Below, in pieces: positions 12,130-23,387 of a DNA stretch of 64,000 nt. Position 1 is the first letter of the stretch; each line of letters starts with the position of its first letter. The position numbers were made by a program, and so were the translations under genes. Under the pieces are notes generated by a model that saw nothing but the letters and a program-made list of their open reading frames with translations, searched no databases and was not told the DNA's origin. This DNA is from Diphasiastrum complanatum (lineage: Eukaryota > Streptophyta > Lycopodiopsida > Lycopodiales > Lycopodiaceae): the NCBI GenBank assembly GCA_029204225.1, contig CM055099.1, positions 51,227,298-51,291,297 on the forward strand, in the 5' to 3' direction.

Positions 12130-12830
12130 TCGCTAGCACAAGTGAGGAATGAATCGAATTTAGTCAACTTATAGGTGAATTTGGTGGGTCCATTACACTG
12201 AATACTAGTTTGGCTGAACAGTTATAAACAAAAATTTACAGGCATGTACAGTACTGTGAAAATAGGCTATAAATGTCGGCAAAGATTTCTGGAGATCTGA
12301 ACCTATCAATCGAATCTTTTTGAGGTCCGGCGAAGGATGAACCTTCGCCCAGGTACTGTCATAAATGTATTTTTGCACAATCTAAACCTATGGTCAACCT
12401 AATTTTAATATTTAAGATCATCTAGCAGGTCGGCGAAGGTTCATAATGAGGTTAAGATACTCGGCGAAGGTTCCCAAAATGGCATATCAGTGATACTTCG
12501 CCTAACTCAAAAATTGGGTTTTCTCTTGACAGAAACCTTCGCCCACCTCAAATTAGATAAATCTAGAGTGGATGTACAATCTGAGAGCTCAACGAAGGTT
12601 TTTGGTATTGTATAGGCCAAATCTGACCAAAACAGTGATTTTCTAAGTCTTTTTCCATCAAAAAATTAGTGTGCTTTCTTTTTCCTATGCTGATGACTTT
12701 CTGACTTTTGCTCATCAGTCTTTTCTTATTTCTTGCTTGTTTTTTTTTTTACTGTCTTTTTCCAAAAATATCAGCAAATTAAGTATTGAAAACAAAAAAT
12801 TGAAAAACAATTAAAATTTAAAAAAAAATT
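12130..12830 (-). repeat. Spacer between pol and post-pol ORF with repeated CGAAGGTT
   Basis: The 8-mer CGAAGGTT, or its complement AACCTTCG, occurs at about 12340-12350 (as a near-palindrome GCGAAGGATGAACCTTCGC), 12434, 12464, 12534 and 12592, always in the phrase GGCGAAGGTT or close to it. No coding potential is seen. The equivalent spacer of copy 2 (17000-17175) is also made of short tandem repeats but with a different unit. Confidence 0.5.
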
Positions 12831-12837
12831 ATTGAGA

Positions 12838-13789
12838 TCAGGCTTGCTGAATTGGCAGAGCAGGCTGCCAAAACTTGCGTAATCGGCTGCCATTCACCGG
12901 AGTATCAAATCGTTTTCCATCCAAGTGCTCAAGAATTACTACGCCATAGTTCAAGATTTCCTTCACTTTATAGGGGCCTTTACCGGTAAACTTCAACTTT
13001 CCCTTGATCAGCTTGGTTTTGTACATCAACACCAGATCTCCTGATTTCAGCTCTTTTTTGTGTAATCAACGATCTTGCCATGCCTTGCGGCGTGCTTTCT
13101 CTGCTGCTAAGGCATGAACTGCCATCAATCGGGTTTCACATAATTTGTGCCGCTTCAAGACGGAGTTGTAAAGACTTCTCATCATTTAATCGTTCTGTTG
13201 CTGCTATGCGTAAGGATGGGATTAAAAATTCAATCGGCATGACAACATCTTGACCATAAACCACTTGAAAAGGTGTTTAATTTGTACTATTTTTGTAAGC
13301 GGTTCTGAATGCCCATAATGCTGCATGCAGTTTATGTTCCCAACCGGATGGACTCGCTTCAACTGTCTTTGTCGTAATGGTGCAGAGAATCTTATTGGAA
13401 GATTCAGCTTGGCCATTCCCTCTGGGATAGTAGGGAGTACTAAATCTGTGTATAACAAAAAAACTTTCTGGTAAACACTTTATTGTTTGATTAACAAAGT
13501 GTGTACCTCGGTCACTGACAATCTCGATCGGACATCCAAATCTGATTATAATATTTTCATATAGAAACTTGGCCATAGATTTTGCATCAGCAACTTTGAC
13601 AGCTTTGGCTTCAACCCACTTGGTCATATAATCAGTTGCGACGATAATGTATCGGGCCTGAGATCCTTGCGCGGCAGGGTGAATAGGTCCAACATAATCT
13701 AGTCTCCATATTTCAAACGGTGCTTGCGATAAAATCGGATGAAAGAGTTCATAGTTCTGTCGAGTGTAGGTCATCGTGCTTGTTGGCAA
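12838..13789 (-). pseudogene. Gypsy integrase (frameshifted)
   Basis: The catalytic core is clear on the minus strand: RLDYVGP with the first Asp, VSDRGTHF with the second Asp, then YYPRGNGQAESSNK with the Glu. The C-terminal part (KFTGKGPYKVKEIL ... RLRKFW) lies in another frame at 13032-12838, so at least one frameshift falls between about 13270 and 13040. The zinc-finger end of integrase should lie in 13790-13975 but is degraded. Downstream begins the noncoding spacer. Confidence 0.8.
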
Positions 13790-13974
13790 ACATCACATGT
13801 CTGAATACAATTTTCTATGTCCTTGTGAAGCGTAGGCCACCAACAACCTGATTGTAAAAGTTTGCGAATAGTAATATATGTAGAGAAGTGTCCTCCACCC
13901 ATGCCATCATGTGAAAACATGATTAAATCTGGTACTTCAAGCGGTAAAACACACCTTTGTAAAATATTATCTGA

Positions 13975-14975
13975 TCAACGATGATACAATTGTCCTGCAA
14001 TTAATTGATAAGGTTGAGCCTTATGAATCAATTGTCTCTTCTGTACTTTTGTCAGGGAGTCATTCGGTTGTCCTAGCATCAGGTACTCAACAATATCTGC
14101 TGCCCACTCAGATACTGCTTCAACATAGAACAATGCAGCATCTGGTAGTTCATCATCCACTTCAGTAATAACTGGTGCAGATTCAATTCGCGAAACGTGA
14201 TCGGCTAGATAATGTTGCTTGCTCTTTCGAACCACAATTCAAAAGTCAAATTCAGTCAATAACAATAACCATCTTGCAATACTTCCAGTATTGCATGTCT
14301 TGTTTACCAAGTAAAGTAACGGTTGATGATCCGTATAAAATGCAAAGTGCGTTTCCATGAGGTAGTGACGAAATTTCTGAACAGAGAAAATCATGGCTAA
14401 TGCCTCACGTTCTGTTGTTGAATAATTCTTTTCTAGATCTGTAAGCTGTCTGCTTGCAAATCGTATAGGATAATCTTTCTTATAGTCACATGGCTGCGTC
14501 AAAACTGATCCAATGGCGTATTTTGAGGCATCCATATGAACATGAAACTCTATCGTCCAATCTGGAGAACGCAGTATTGGTGCTGAAGTTAATGTTTTTT
14601 TTAATTTTTCAAAGGCTTCTAACGCTTCTACTGTCCAAATAAGAACAATAGTCAGTTTGTATATAGGTCATGCTAAATTCGCAAAGAAGATAATAAAGAT
14701 TCGATAGTAGTTCGCATGACCCATAAACACATAAACTCCACGAATTGTTGCTGGCGGTGGCAATTCCACAATAACTTTGATCTTAGAATAATCCATGGCA
14801 ATACCATGTCTTGATATCACATGTCCAAGCACAACTCCGTGGCAAACCCATATCTGACATTTTTCTGGATTTAGAGAAATCTGATATTTGCGACTTCTTT
14901 CAAATACTTTCTCCATTCGATCCAGGTGGTCTGAATCTGTACTATGAACTCCTAAGTCGTCCAAGTAGATTTCAA
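13975..14975 (-). pseudogene. Gypsy RT C-terminus and RNase H
   Basis: The RT active site YLDD is encoded just inside the truncated end (about 14950-14975), followed by the thumb-side sequence LGHVISRHGI and FMGHANYYR. RNase H follows at 14535-14239 with MDASKYAIGSVL, TTEREALAMIF and FYTDHQPL. The frame then continues into the linker to integrase (14235-13975). Everything upstream of YLDD is lost at the junction with the copia fragment. Confidence 0.8.
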
Positions 14976-14979
14976 GTAA

Positions 14980-16145
14980 TTCACATGTGCCAACCCGAGG
15001 GCTTCATCAAAGATGGAGAAGAAGACAAGGTGTGTTTCTTGAAGAAGAGTCTTTATGGACTCAAGCAAGCACCAAGAGCATGGTCCTATCTTATTTCCAT
15101 TGGATTTGTTGTAAGTTCTTATGAACCATCATTGTACTATAAATGTAATGATGAGAAGATCATTATATTAGCTTTATATGTTGATGACATTATACTCACA
15201 GGAAATGATTTAGATGGCATCAAAGATGTAAAAGTTTCCTTGTCTAGTGAATTTAGGATGGTAGATCTAGGACTTCTTAAAGTTATACTTGGAATAGAAG
15301 TCACTAGAAGTAATGATTTTACTTTCATATGTCAATCTAAGTATGCTAGATCAATCTTAGCAAAATTTGGCATGATTGATCGTAAAGGAGTTGAAACTCT
15401 CATGGAACTAAGTGTAAAAGCTTCTAAGGAAAGTGATGAAGCATCCTTTGAGGACATCACTACCTATAGAATGATTATTGGTTCCTTGATATACTTGACC
15501 ATCACTAGACCAGATCTTAGCTTTTGTGTTGGCAAATTGAGTCAATTCATGCAAATTCCATTAATATGTCATTGGAAAGGAGCAAAAAGGGTGTTAAGAT
15601 ACATCTCGGCTACAAAAGACTTTGGCATAGTTTATGAAAGGACTAATATTTGTTTAAGAGCATATTCGGACTCAAGTTTTGCAAGTGACAAGATGGATAG
15701 AAGATCCATAAGTGCATTTGCTACGTTGTTATGTGGAGGAGCTATATCTTGGCTTTCCAAAAAGCAACATACCATCTCTCTTTCATTAACAAAATCCGAT
15801 TATAAAGCTATGACAACAACAACAAAGGATGTTCTTTGGCTTAAAAGGCTTTTGGAGGAGCTTCATGTGATCAAGGATGAAGACATTTCATGCATATATT
15901 GTGACAATCAAGCAGCTCAACAACTTGCAAACAATCCAATCTTCCATGTTCGAACAAAGCACATTGAGATTTCACATCATTTCGTGAGGGAGAAAGTGCA
16001 AGCAAAGGAGATCAAGCTTATTCATGTTTCATCATCAGATTACATTGCTAATATACTCACCAAGGCATTGCCTAAAGATCCATTTGTAAAATTAAGATTG
16101 GCTCTTGGAGTTATAGATAGATCTATGCTAGATTTACCAAGCTAG
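14980..16145 (+). pseudogene. Copia RT/RNase H, 5'-truncated but open
   Basis: The frame is open for about 388 codons. RT landmarks are SLYGLKQAPRAW, ILALYVDDIILTGND (YVDD catalytic pair) and the LGIEV region. RNase H landmarks are AYSDSSFASD, LTKSDYKAM in place of the usual S-x-x-E-A-E-Y, YCDNQAAQQLANNP and RTKHIEI. The change of the conserved Glu in that second motif to Lys/Ser (LTKSDYK) suggests an inactive enzyme. The ATG at 14811 belongs to antisense gypsy DNA and is not a start. Confidence 0.8.
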
Positions 16146-16157
16146 ATTTTTGAGGAG

Positions 16158-16989
16158 TGTAAAAAATGCAAAAATTATGCTTGGTCAAGGCCAAAATCAT
16201 GTATATAGGATGATTACACATGTGTGGAGCCTGTTCCCACATGTGAAATTAGTGTACTTGTCATGTACCATAGTCATATAGGCTGTACATATGATTTAAT
16301 TCAAGTTCTAGTGGCTAAAAAGGCCAAAAACTAGTTTTCTAGATATATGACACATGGCATCAATCTATTGATTGCATGAGCCACGTCCTTTGGTTAGGTG
16401 TCACATCCCATGTGTAGAGGACAGATCACACATGTGAAATAAGCGGCAGTAGGTGAGTTTTGACTTCTAGAAGATTTCCAAGTAGATCTCCATATAGTAG
16501 AAAATTGGACCAAAAGTGCTCGAAATAGAAAGTTTGATCCAAGTGTCAATTCTGCATGATGATTCACCATATGACAAAGCATCCTCACACGTGTGAGATC
16601 TGATGCATGATCAGTACCTCGAGCTCCAAGAAGTGTATATATAGAGGCATATTTGGCCATAATCAACATGAAAGCTCAATCTTGATTTTGGAAGCAATTT
16701 TGTTTCAATCTCTCCATTTGTCTTCATTTGTTTTGAATGTTTTGAGTTTCTATCATAGTGTACTTTGTTTTCAGGTTGGAGTCCGTACTTTGACAGGTTT
16801 CCACGCGTGTGAAACCAGCAAGTACATTTACCTTCATTAATGATTGTTCTTGTTAGATTTTCATGTCTAGAATTGATCTAGATTGATCTAAATCTTGTGT
16901 AGATTGATAGATCAATTGTATCTAACATCCAATACCTCTTGTGGATCAGATTAGGATCCATTCTTGGTCCTATTTTGTAGGTTTCCACA
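16158..16989 (+). repeat. 3' LTR of the truncated copia element
   Basis: Starts TGTAAAAAATGC right after the purine tract and appears to end TTTCCACA at 16989, giving 832 bp with TG...CA ends. It contains TATATATAGAGG (about 16628), a likely TATA box, and several CACATGTG or CACACGTGTG palindromes of the kind seen in the other copia LTRs of this window. The right end is inferred from the change to the tandem repeats of the next element. Confidence 0.6.
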
Positions 16990-17220
16990 TCTCGACCGAC
17001 AAACTTCGCTCCTTTCTCAATCGAAGTCATCAGTCAATTCTCGACTGATGCCACCAGTCAATTCTCAACCGAAGCTGTTAGTCAATTCTCGTTAGACGCC
17101 ACCAGTCAATTCTCAACCGAAGCCATCAATCAATTCTCGATCGAAGCCACTAGTCCCATCTCGACTGACGCCACCCTTATCTCTGTCTCAAATCTCAACT
17201 GACACATTTTTTCCAAAACA
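16990..17220 (+). repeat. Short tandem repeats upstream of post-pol ORF copy 2
   Basis: About six imperfect units of roughly 25 bp, of the type CCACCAGTCAATTCTCGACCGAAG, occupy 17010-17175. They sit directly 5' of the ATG at 17242. The position matches the repeat-bearing spacer of copy 1 (12130-12830), which supports a common element design with a fast-evolving repeat spacer. Confidence 0.6.
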
Positions 17221-17241
17221 CTATTTTTCCATTTTTTCACC

Positions 17242-19199
17242 ATGTCTTCCAATCCGAGTTTCAGTTTTGATGACCCCGATAACCTTTATGATTGGGCACA
17301 ATTTGCTTCAAACTGCCTTCATGACTGTGTTAAGAACAAGCAGTCGACAACAGTCCTGGGATATCTCATGACTAATATCACACTTCAACAGGTCATACAT
17401 GGGTCCAGCCTTCAAAGACACCTACAAGTTGTTGACAAAGCGTGGGACATTCCTATAGGGTCCAAAAAGTCCAAGCGTTCATGCTCACGGGCCACTTCAC
17501 CATCAGGGCTTCCACCCAAAAGGACGAACACCAATATTATTCCACTGGTACACAAGCCACAAAGTTCTCAACCCGATCCACAAGCAGCAGCAGCATTAGT
17601 AGCTCCATAGGCCGACACCTCTAAGGCCCAATTGCCAGACACAAGGCAACAACGCATCCATATAAAGCTTCAGGCCAGGAGGAAATCACCCGATGGCACA
17701 ACATCAGAAGATTCAACTTCAGATGATGCAAGCTCAATCTCATATGCAGCCTCTCCGACACACTCCTCACCCTTACACACCATCGACAGGGGTGATGGAG
17801 CAGCTACATCATCGGCAGCAACAGACACGGGCACAACCCAAGTCGTGCCACCAGACCAAGTCACCACCCCACCCCTGTTGATTACCATGCCAACGCCGCC
17901 AACTTCACCAATGGCACATTCTTTGGGGGGGAGGAGTGGGGAGTCCCATTTTCCAAGACACGAAAGCGGCCCAACAGTCACAAAACAAACAACCATAGGC
18001 CCAGCAAGTGCATACCTTGGACACTTCACAATATTTTGATGTTGCGGACCTGATGGAGATCAGTGATGAGGAATCGGAAAAAGCAGATCAATCAGGAGGA
18101 AGTCTGACCCCTCCACTAACCACCACCACCACCACAATAACCACCATCTCTACTAATATTGTTTCTCCACTCCCTCCACTTCCATCTTCATTTCCTCCAC
18201 AACATTTATTTTTTGGATTAGCTTCACCATCCCACACCCCTGATCAGTACCCAACCATCACTAATCCGGAGAAGCTCTCTGAGCAGCTAAGCACTCGATC
18301 CTCCAGAAATTAACACTGACATCGAGGGAGATGATGACTTCTTGGAAGATCCAGAATCAAGAAGATTCTCGCCCAGGCAAGACACGGACGTAGCTGAGCC
18401 GCCTACGAGCGAGCACGCAAAGGAAAAGGATATAGGCACTAAGGCCCTGGACGATGACCTGGCAAGGCCACCACAACAACGTAGGACAACTTTTCCTACC
18501 AGGCCAAGGGGCAAGATGGAAGATACCAAAGAGTCGAAAAAATTCGAAAAAAAATATTCTCCCAACATGAGGGGAGGCAAAGAGGAGATCGATCAAAGTC
18601 AATACTCCACCAGGGCTGAGATCATTGCGACACTGCAACCGCAACCTAAATGGCGGAGCAAGGTCTTAAAAGATAGCAGGCGGCTGCAAGAGTACCTGAG
18701 GGCACCGGCGTGGAACCGAGTTGATCCATTCCACATGCCACCCAAACGAAAAAATCCATGGCCTGTAGAGAAGCCACGGGTTGAATTGGTGAACTGGCTG
18801 GTGATTCCAGAAATTTCAGACAAAATCTCCCTGGATGACCTGAGGCTACAGTTGCTGGACTTCGGGCACAAATACAAAACCAGTGCCAATCCATGCGTGC
18901 AAGAAAGTGCTGAATATTGTCGATCAATGACCTTTCTAATGCAGCAAGAATGTTTTTGGAATCGTGGCTTGATCAATCCCAATGTGGCCCTCCAGTCAGA
19001 GGAAGACCATGAGATGATGGCCCGACTATACTACAGAGCGGCCTTCATGTCATCACGGTATGTCACCATGATACAAGACTGGCAGGAAATGGGTTTCATC
19101 GAAAAGATACGAGAGTACCTGGGGCCACTAAACTACAGAAGTAAGCTCCGCTTCCCCCTAGGAAAAAAAATGAGCGAGCGAAAACAAACGGCGAGGTGA
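17242..19199 (+). pseudogene. Post-pol ORF of gypsy element, copy 2 (frameshifted)
   Basis: Starts MSSNPSFSFDDPDNL at 17242 and ends at 19199. It uses frame 1 to about 18039 (with one stop at 17608-17610), frame 2 around 18008-18313, and frame 3 from about 18342, so two frameshifts and a stop break it. The N-terminal part is followed by a Ser/Thr/Pro-rich middle, the acidic SQYFDVADLMEISDEE (compare QFFMDMFDDSD in copy 1) and the C-terminal domain with WNRVDPFHMPPKRKNPW and YYRAAFMSSRY. The last part aligns by eye with RVDPYYVPMPQRNKW and LYFCVAMMGGSWESR of copy 1. Compared with copy 1 the coiled-coil part is much shorter. Function unknown. Confidence 0.65.
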
Positions 19200-19402
19200 C
19201 GATGTGAGCAGGACTCACAAGAGGTTCTCAAAAGGGCTAGAATGTAGCGGTCATTGAGAAATCTTCATTTTTGCGAAACAGTTTTGCGATAATAAGCACC
19301 TGGTTTTACAAAAGCGAATGAAGATCCACGCTTTTCCAAGTGCCGAGCGGAACGACATCACATGTGTTGCAGTGGGTCCTGCAACAGATTAGGGGTGGAT
19401 AA

Positions 19403-20300
19403 TGTTAGCGGATTCCAGAGAATCCCCAGATGTCGAGCCAAGCTGAAGACACAGAGTATCTCTCACCCATGACCGAGGAGGTCTCAGAAGGAGGAGAGCA
19501 GAAGAAGCTGAGAGCCGAGGATTACTAGCTAGGATGACAGTTATTTTCTATGTGAGCCTACATGGTGTATCCCGGAGAAGGAATGACCATGTAGGAGCTA
19601 GTAATGTTTCCTAGGCAATGTAAATAAGTGTAGACCCCCTTAAGTAATTTAGAGTGAGCCACCTTTTGATGGTGACCTCTAGTGGAAGGGCCTTTTCCAC
19701 TTGTGATTTCTAAATTAGTGGAATTGCCTCTTGGGCTCCACATGGGCAGCCCTCTTGCTTATTTAAGGGCCCCCCTCTCTTGTGAGGGAGCTTTTGATTG
19801 TACTGTCATTTCTCTTGATTGAATAAAGAAGATCTTCCACGAGTTCTTGACAATTGAGAAGCTCCTTGTTTGTGGCTATCTTCTTGAGTGAAATTCCTAT
19901 GATTTCTTTGTGTGATTGTGGATTAATTAGATTTCTTGTTTACTTTCTTGCTTTGTGGAATGTAGATGTGGATTAATTTTTTTTTTCTTGATTTTGTAGT
20001 TTCAGCATGCAAGTAAACTATATAGGCTGAGATTGTGGATCTGATCTTGCATTTTTGCTAACAATCATGTCCTTGATTGTTCTTGGGTATTCCAAGCATC
20101 AAGAAATGGCTAAAATGTTGTTAGGAAGATTAGCTTTCTTGATTTTTGTTTCTTGTTGAGTAGCTTAATCCTGTTATTGTATTGTTCCCTGATTTCTTAG
20201 GATAGTTTGGTAGATAGATTGTAGATTTGCTCTTTGTCCAGAACGTTGATCTATGCTTGAGCTAGGATTGGTTGCATGGCTTGTAAATGCATGTAGCTGA
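19403..20300 (+). repeat. 3' LTR of the copy-2 gypsy element (right end uncertain)
   Basis: A purine tract ATTAGGGGTGGATAA precedes TGTTAGCGGATTCC at 19403, the expected layout of a polypurine tract and LTR start. Inside lie TTATTTAAGGG (about 19760), a likely TATA box, and TTGAATAAAGAAG (about 19819), a likely polyadenylation signal. The CA end was not located, so 20300 is only an estimate. Confidence 0.45.
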
Positions 20301-20527
20301 GTAAACGTAACTGTTTCATCCCATTGACAGGCTGGGAATACACATTGCAAACTGAGAAATACTTCTGCTTGGAAACCGTTCTAAACAAGAGGACTTAACT
20401 GTAAAGAACTGGCTGCTAGAAACGGGCAGAAACACCCGATTTCGAGAGCTGTAAACACCTGAAGTAACAAAGAAAAGAAGAGGTAGGAAGAAGAAAACCG
20501 TGTTCACAGATTCGGTTGGAATCTGTG

Positions 20528-20530
<3 letters not shown>

Positions 20531-20579
<49 letters not shown>
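20531..20579. repeat. (TG)n microsatellite
   Basis: About 24 uninterrupted TG units. The open frames crossing it on both strands (poly Cys-Val and Thr-His) are artefacts of the repeat. Confidence 0.97.
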
Positions 20580-20581
<2 letters not shown>

Positions 20582-20639
20582 AATAGGTTATTTGGGATTT
20601 TGCCTACAAAGTTATCGAGCTTGGTGAATGTCAAAAGCA

Positions 20640-20765
20640 TGGATACTATCATGCCCATGAATGGACTGACCTTGAATCTATGTCTTGTAACATGTTATAG
20701 TGCCTCATGACCTCTTTACGATATGTAGATCTGAGGTCAGTCCATTAGTGGGCATGGCATACTTC
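20640..20765. repeat. Inverted repeat related to a gypsy LTR start
   Basis: CATGCCCATGAATGGACTGACCT at about 20650-20672 is followed by its near-complement AGGTCAGTCCATTAGTGGGCATG at about 20733-20755. The left arm also recurs at 21404-21429 as the first bases of the gypsy 3' LTR there, so this looks like two LTR ends of one family in opposite orientation, or an LTR with a folded terminus. Confidence 0.5.
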
Positions 20766-21099
20766 CCTTTTGGAATGATTCGAATATTGGAGTTGTTCTA
20801 TTGTAAGAGTTGAGAGTTCAAACTTATCCAACACACATGTATGTCTGAGATGCAAGATTTATAAGAATAATTTAACGAAGGTTTGGAAAACATGAAGTTA
20901 TTCTAGATTGGAGCGTAAGGGTGAAGTTATCTAGATGTATTTAGATCAAATATTTTTTCTTTATCATAGAAATTAGCTACACATAATCAAGATTAGGTAT
21001 ATTTGAAAATCTTGAAGAATTTCAAAGTAATGTGTATCAACATGCATTACGAATCACTATCTTGTGATTGATTTTTTGCTTAGTGATTGGAACTCTCTA

Positions 21100-22010
21100 A
21101 AAGAATTCAACCGTATCCTATTTTTCATGTGAACCAATTAAAGAAGAATGTACTTGAAGAGGGCCATTTTGATATTGGGGATCAATTCGATCTATTGGAA
21201 GATTCATCTAATGGATTGCTTTCGAACCATAAATAGTATTTGATTTGTCTATTAAATTGTTATGTAGTCGTATAGTTGTCTATTATCTAGTTTGATGGAA
21301 GAACCATTCGAATGGTGATGAATCTAGGGAACTAGATAAGAGCCTTTGGTACAATTTATCTAACTTTACGTTCTGAGGACAAAATCAAATATAGGGGGGA
21401 TTATGTCATGCCCATGAATGGACTAACCTCAGATTTATGTATCATAAATAGCTCAAAAGGCCTTGCTCAACCCATGAATTAATTATGATTATGAGAGGGT
21501 CGGGCCCTCATGGTATTAAGTCATAAATGGTTGGGGGCCTAAAATTGCCTTTCACTATAATAGGCACATGCTTTTAATGTCATCATTTTTCATCCTAAGT
21601 CCTAAAACCCATGATGGTGATTTTACATGGAACTAGTAATGACTCATTGGCTAGTGGTAGATGTGGCCCATTTAAGCCACTAATGTGTCCTAGTGAGGCA
21701 TCTCAAATCACTAGTTGGGGTAGAGTTTTGGAGGGTATAAGTATACCCATAGGTATGCCCAGAGTAGAGCTTGATTTGTGAGTAGTAGCTACAATATGCT
21801 AGATTGGCATCTCTCCTACAATTGAGTTATTGCATGTGGTCTATAGCTTGAAGGCTAGAATAGATTGATTTAGATTTGGTTGGTGGGTTGGTTTGTTCCA
21901 CCATTGAATCATTATTGTCCTCTTATGGTTCAGTCTCCTAGTTGAAGTTTTTAGGGTTCTCTTATAAGCACTCTTTATGATTTATTCTATGATCTTGTGA
22001 CGAATACACT
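21100..22010 (+). mobile_element. 3' end of a Ty3/gypsy element (integrase tail and LTR)
   Basis: 21117-21231 encodes the C-terminal integrase motif YPIFHVNQLKKNV and then an acidic tail ending in a stop. A degraded chromodomain-linker-like region and the purine tract ATATAGGGGGGAT (about 21390-21402) follow. The 3' LTR begins TGTCATGCCCATGAATGG at 21404. The right end, near 22010, is not certain. Upstream RT and RNase H are absent, so this is a 5'-truncated relic. Confidence 0.6.
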
Positions 22011-22705
22011 GGCGGGAACTTAAGTGTTTTTTTTTACCTTTGTAGTCAATTTTTTCAGTGGTTATATGAAAGCATGACTATTTCCTAGTTTAGGTTGAGA
22101 ACTTCCTATCCAATGTTCCAAAAGATCTCTCTCTCCAAGAATGCCATGATTTGAATGATGCTAGGAGGGTGGCATTGGGTAATCAATTATCTCCAACGAC
22201 ACAATATATTATCATCAAAGAATTAAAAAACAAGCACCTAGGAGCCATACTAGGACGTTTATGGAGGATTATGTTTGGTTTTGTTCACAACTATTCGTGT
22301 AGTAATCTTTATCAAATTTGAGCATACCTTGATTCTCTAAGGCAAAACACATCTCCTCATAACAAAGAAGCTGTGCATCCACTCCACCCTCTCATCCAAT
22401 GGTGGAGAAGACTCCATGACGACATGACGTCAGCGTTCAAGCGCACTGAACCATCGCGGACGAGGGTGGGACCATGGCACGACCAAAAATAAGCTCTTCC
22501 GTCTCTTGCTTGCCACTGGATCACCTAATTCACATCCTAACAAAAAACAACCCACAAAACTCCAAAGTCTCCCACTTCACATGAAAAGAGTGGCACATCC
22601 CACAGCATGGGCCCCCCACCCTTAATTAAATGCCTGTGGGCTATTGGGATTCCGAGGGAGGAGCTGCTCATTTGGGAAGGTGCTCTTTCTTCGCGTGGCC
22701 CCCAC

Positions 22706-22708
<3 letters not shown>
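22011..22708. other. No gene recognised; distal upstream region of the PBS1-like kinase
   Basis: No supported open frame. GC content rises from about 22390 onward, as expected when approaching a gene promoter. Confidence 0.35.

Positions 22709-22750
<42 letters not shown>
22709..22750. repeat. (CT)n microsatellite, probably 5' UTR or promoter of the kinase gene
   Basis: About 20 CT units followed by a pyrimidine-rich stretch to about 22790. CT/GA runs are frequent in plant core promoters and 5' UTRs; its place about 640 bp before the kinase start fits that, but transcription cannot be shown from sequence. Confidence 0.85.
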
Positions 22751-22751
<1 letters not shown>

Positions 22752-23387
22752 GTTTTCTCTTCTCTCTTTCTTTTTCCTTCACTAATTTACTTCTGTCTCA
22801 CTATTCTTGCCTCCCAAAAGATGGTAGTGCTTGCTTTTGGAGCTTTTTCTTTTGCCTTTTCCCTTCAGAAAACACTGGAATGCTGCTGTTTTTCTTCCTT
22901 GCAGTGGGTGCCATATTCTGTGCTCCAGTGTAGCTAGATCGCCATGAATTTGATGCATTTTGCAGCTCTTGGCTCCGGGATGGCAGAGGCTTTGGATCTG
23001 CGTCTAGAGTGGCCTCAGCTCACTCGCTTTCGGGTTCTTTCATGGCTGCGGTTCTGATGTGGATGGGTTCAATGGATGCAAGCGTTTGATGGCTGCCAGA
23101 TCTGGACTCAGATGTTGTTGGGATTGCCAAGCATGGGGTGGAATAACCAATTTGGGCTGATGGCTTTACAATGCGCTTGCCATTCTGAGCTGCTGAGGAA
23201 GGACAAGAGGAGTGGTGACTGCAAACCCTTATTCTTACCTTGAAGAAAAAGGGATGGAGTGCAGAGTAGACAAGGAAAAGTGAATGAGTTGTTTGCGGCA
23301 AAAGTAGAGTCACATGTGGGATTAGTAGCTGTGGACAGTGGGGCAGCAGGCCCAGGTAGCTTTCGTTGAGGGTGCTTGAGTATGAAA

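Larger units (their letters stand above)
8314..14975 (-). mobile_element. Ty3/gypsy element with long post-pol ORF, 5' part missing
   Basis: Read on the minus strand the order is reverse transcriptase (14975-14668), RNase H (14640-14239), integrase (13789-12838), a noncoding spacer with repeated CGAAGGTT motifs (about 12800-12130), a long additional ORF (12032-9099), a purine-rich tract (GGTGGGGGATA, about 9048-9058) and a 3' LTR (9045-8314). Gag, protease, the start of RT and the 5' LTR are absent because the element is cut at about 14975, where a plus-strand copia fragment begins. An extra sense-strand ORF between pol and the 3' LTR is known from some plant gypsy lineages (Athila-type env-like ORFs, and additional ORFs in some Tat/Ogre relatives). 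The protein here did not match any of those that I recognise. Confidence 0.8.
14976..16989 (+). mobile_element. 5'-truncated Ty1/copia element (RT, RNase H, 3' LTR)
   Basis: Begins abruptly inside RT at about 14980 (YMCQPEGF-type motif read as HMCQPEGF), head-to-head with the minus-strand gypsy RT. It continues through RNase H to a stop at 16145, a purine tract TTTTTGAGGAG (16148-16157) and an LTR starting TGTAAAAAATGC at 16158. No 5' LTR, gag, protease or integrase remains, and no target-site duplication can be assigned because one end is missing. Confidence 0.8.

Noticed and set aside
14811-14979. N-terminal part of the 444-codon plus-strand frame
   Set aside because: This part is antisense to gypsy RT; true copia similarity starts at about 14980.
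20416-20710. Open frames over the TG repeat coding poly Cys-Val or Thr-His
   Set aside because: Produced by the (TG)n microsatellite in each frame; no flanking similarity.
22537-22937. Three overlapping open frames over the CT repeat
   Set aside because: Low-complexity Leu-Ser or Arg-Glu translations of a microsatellite upstream of the kinase gene.
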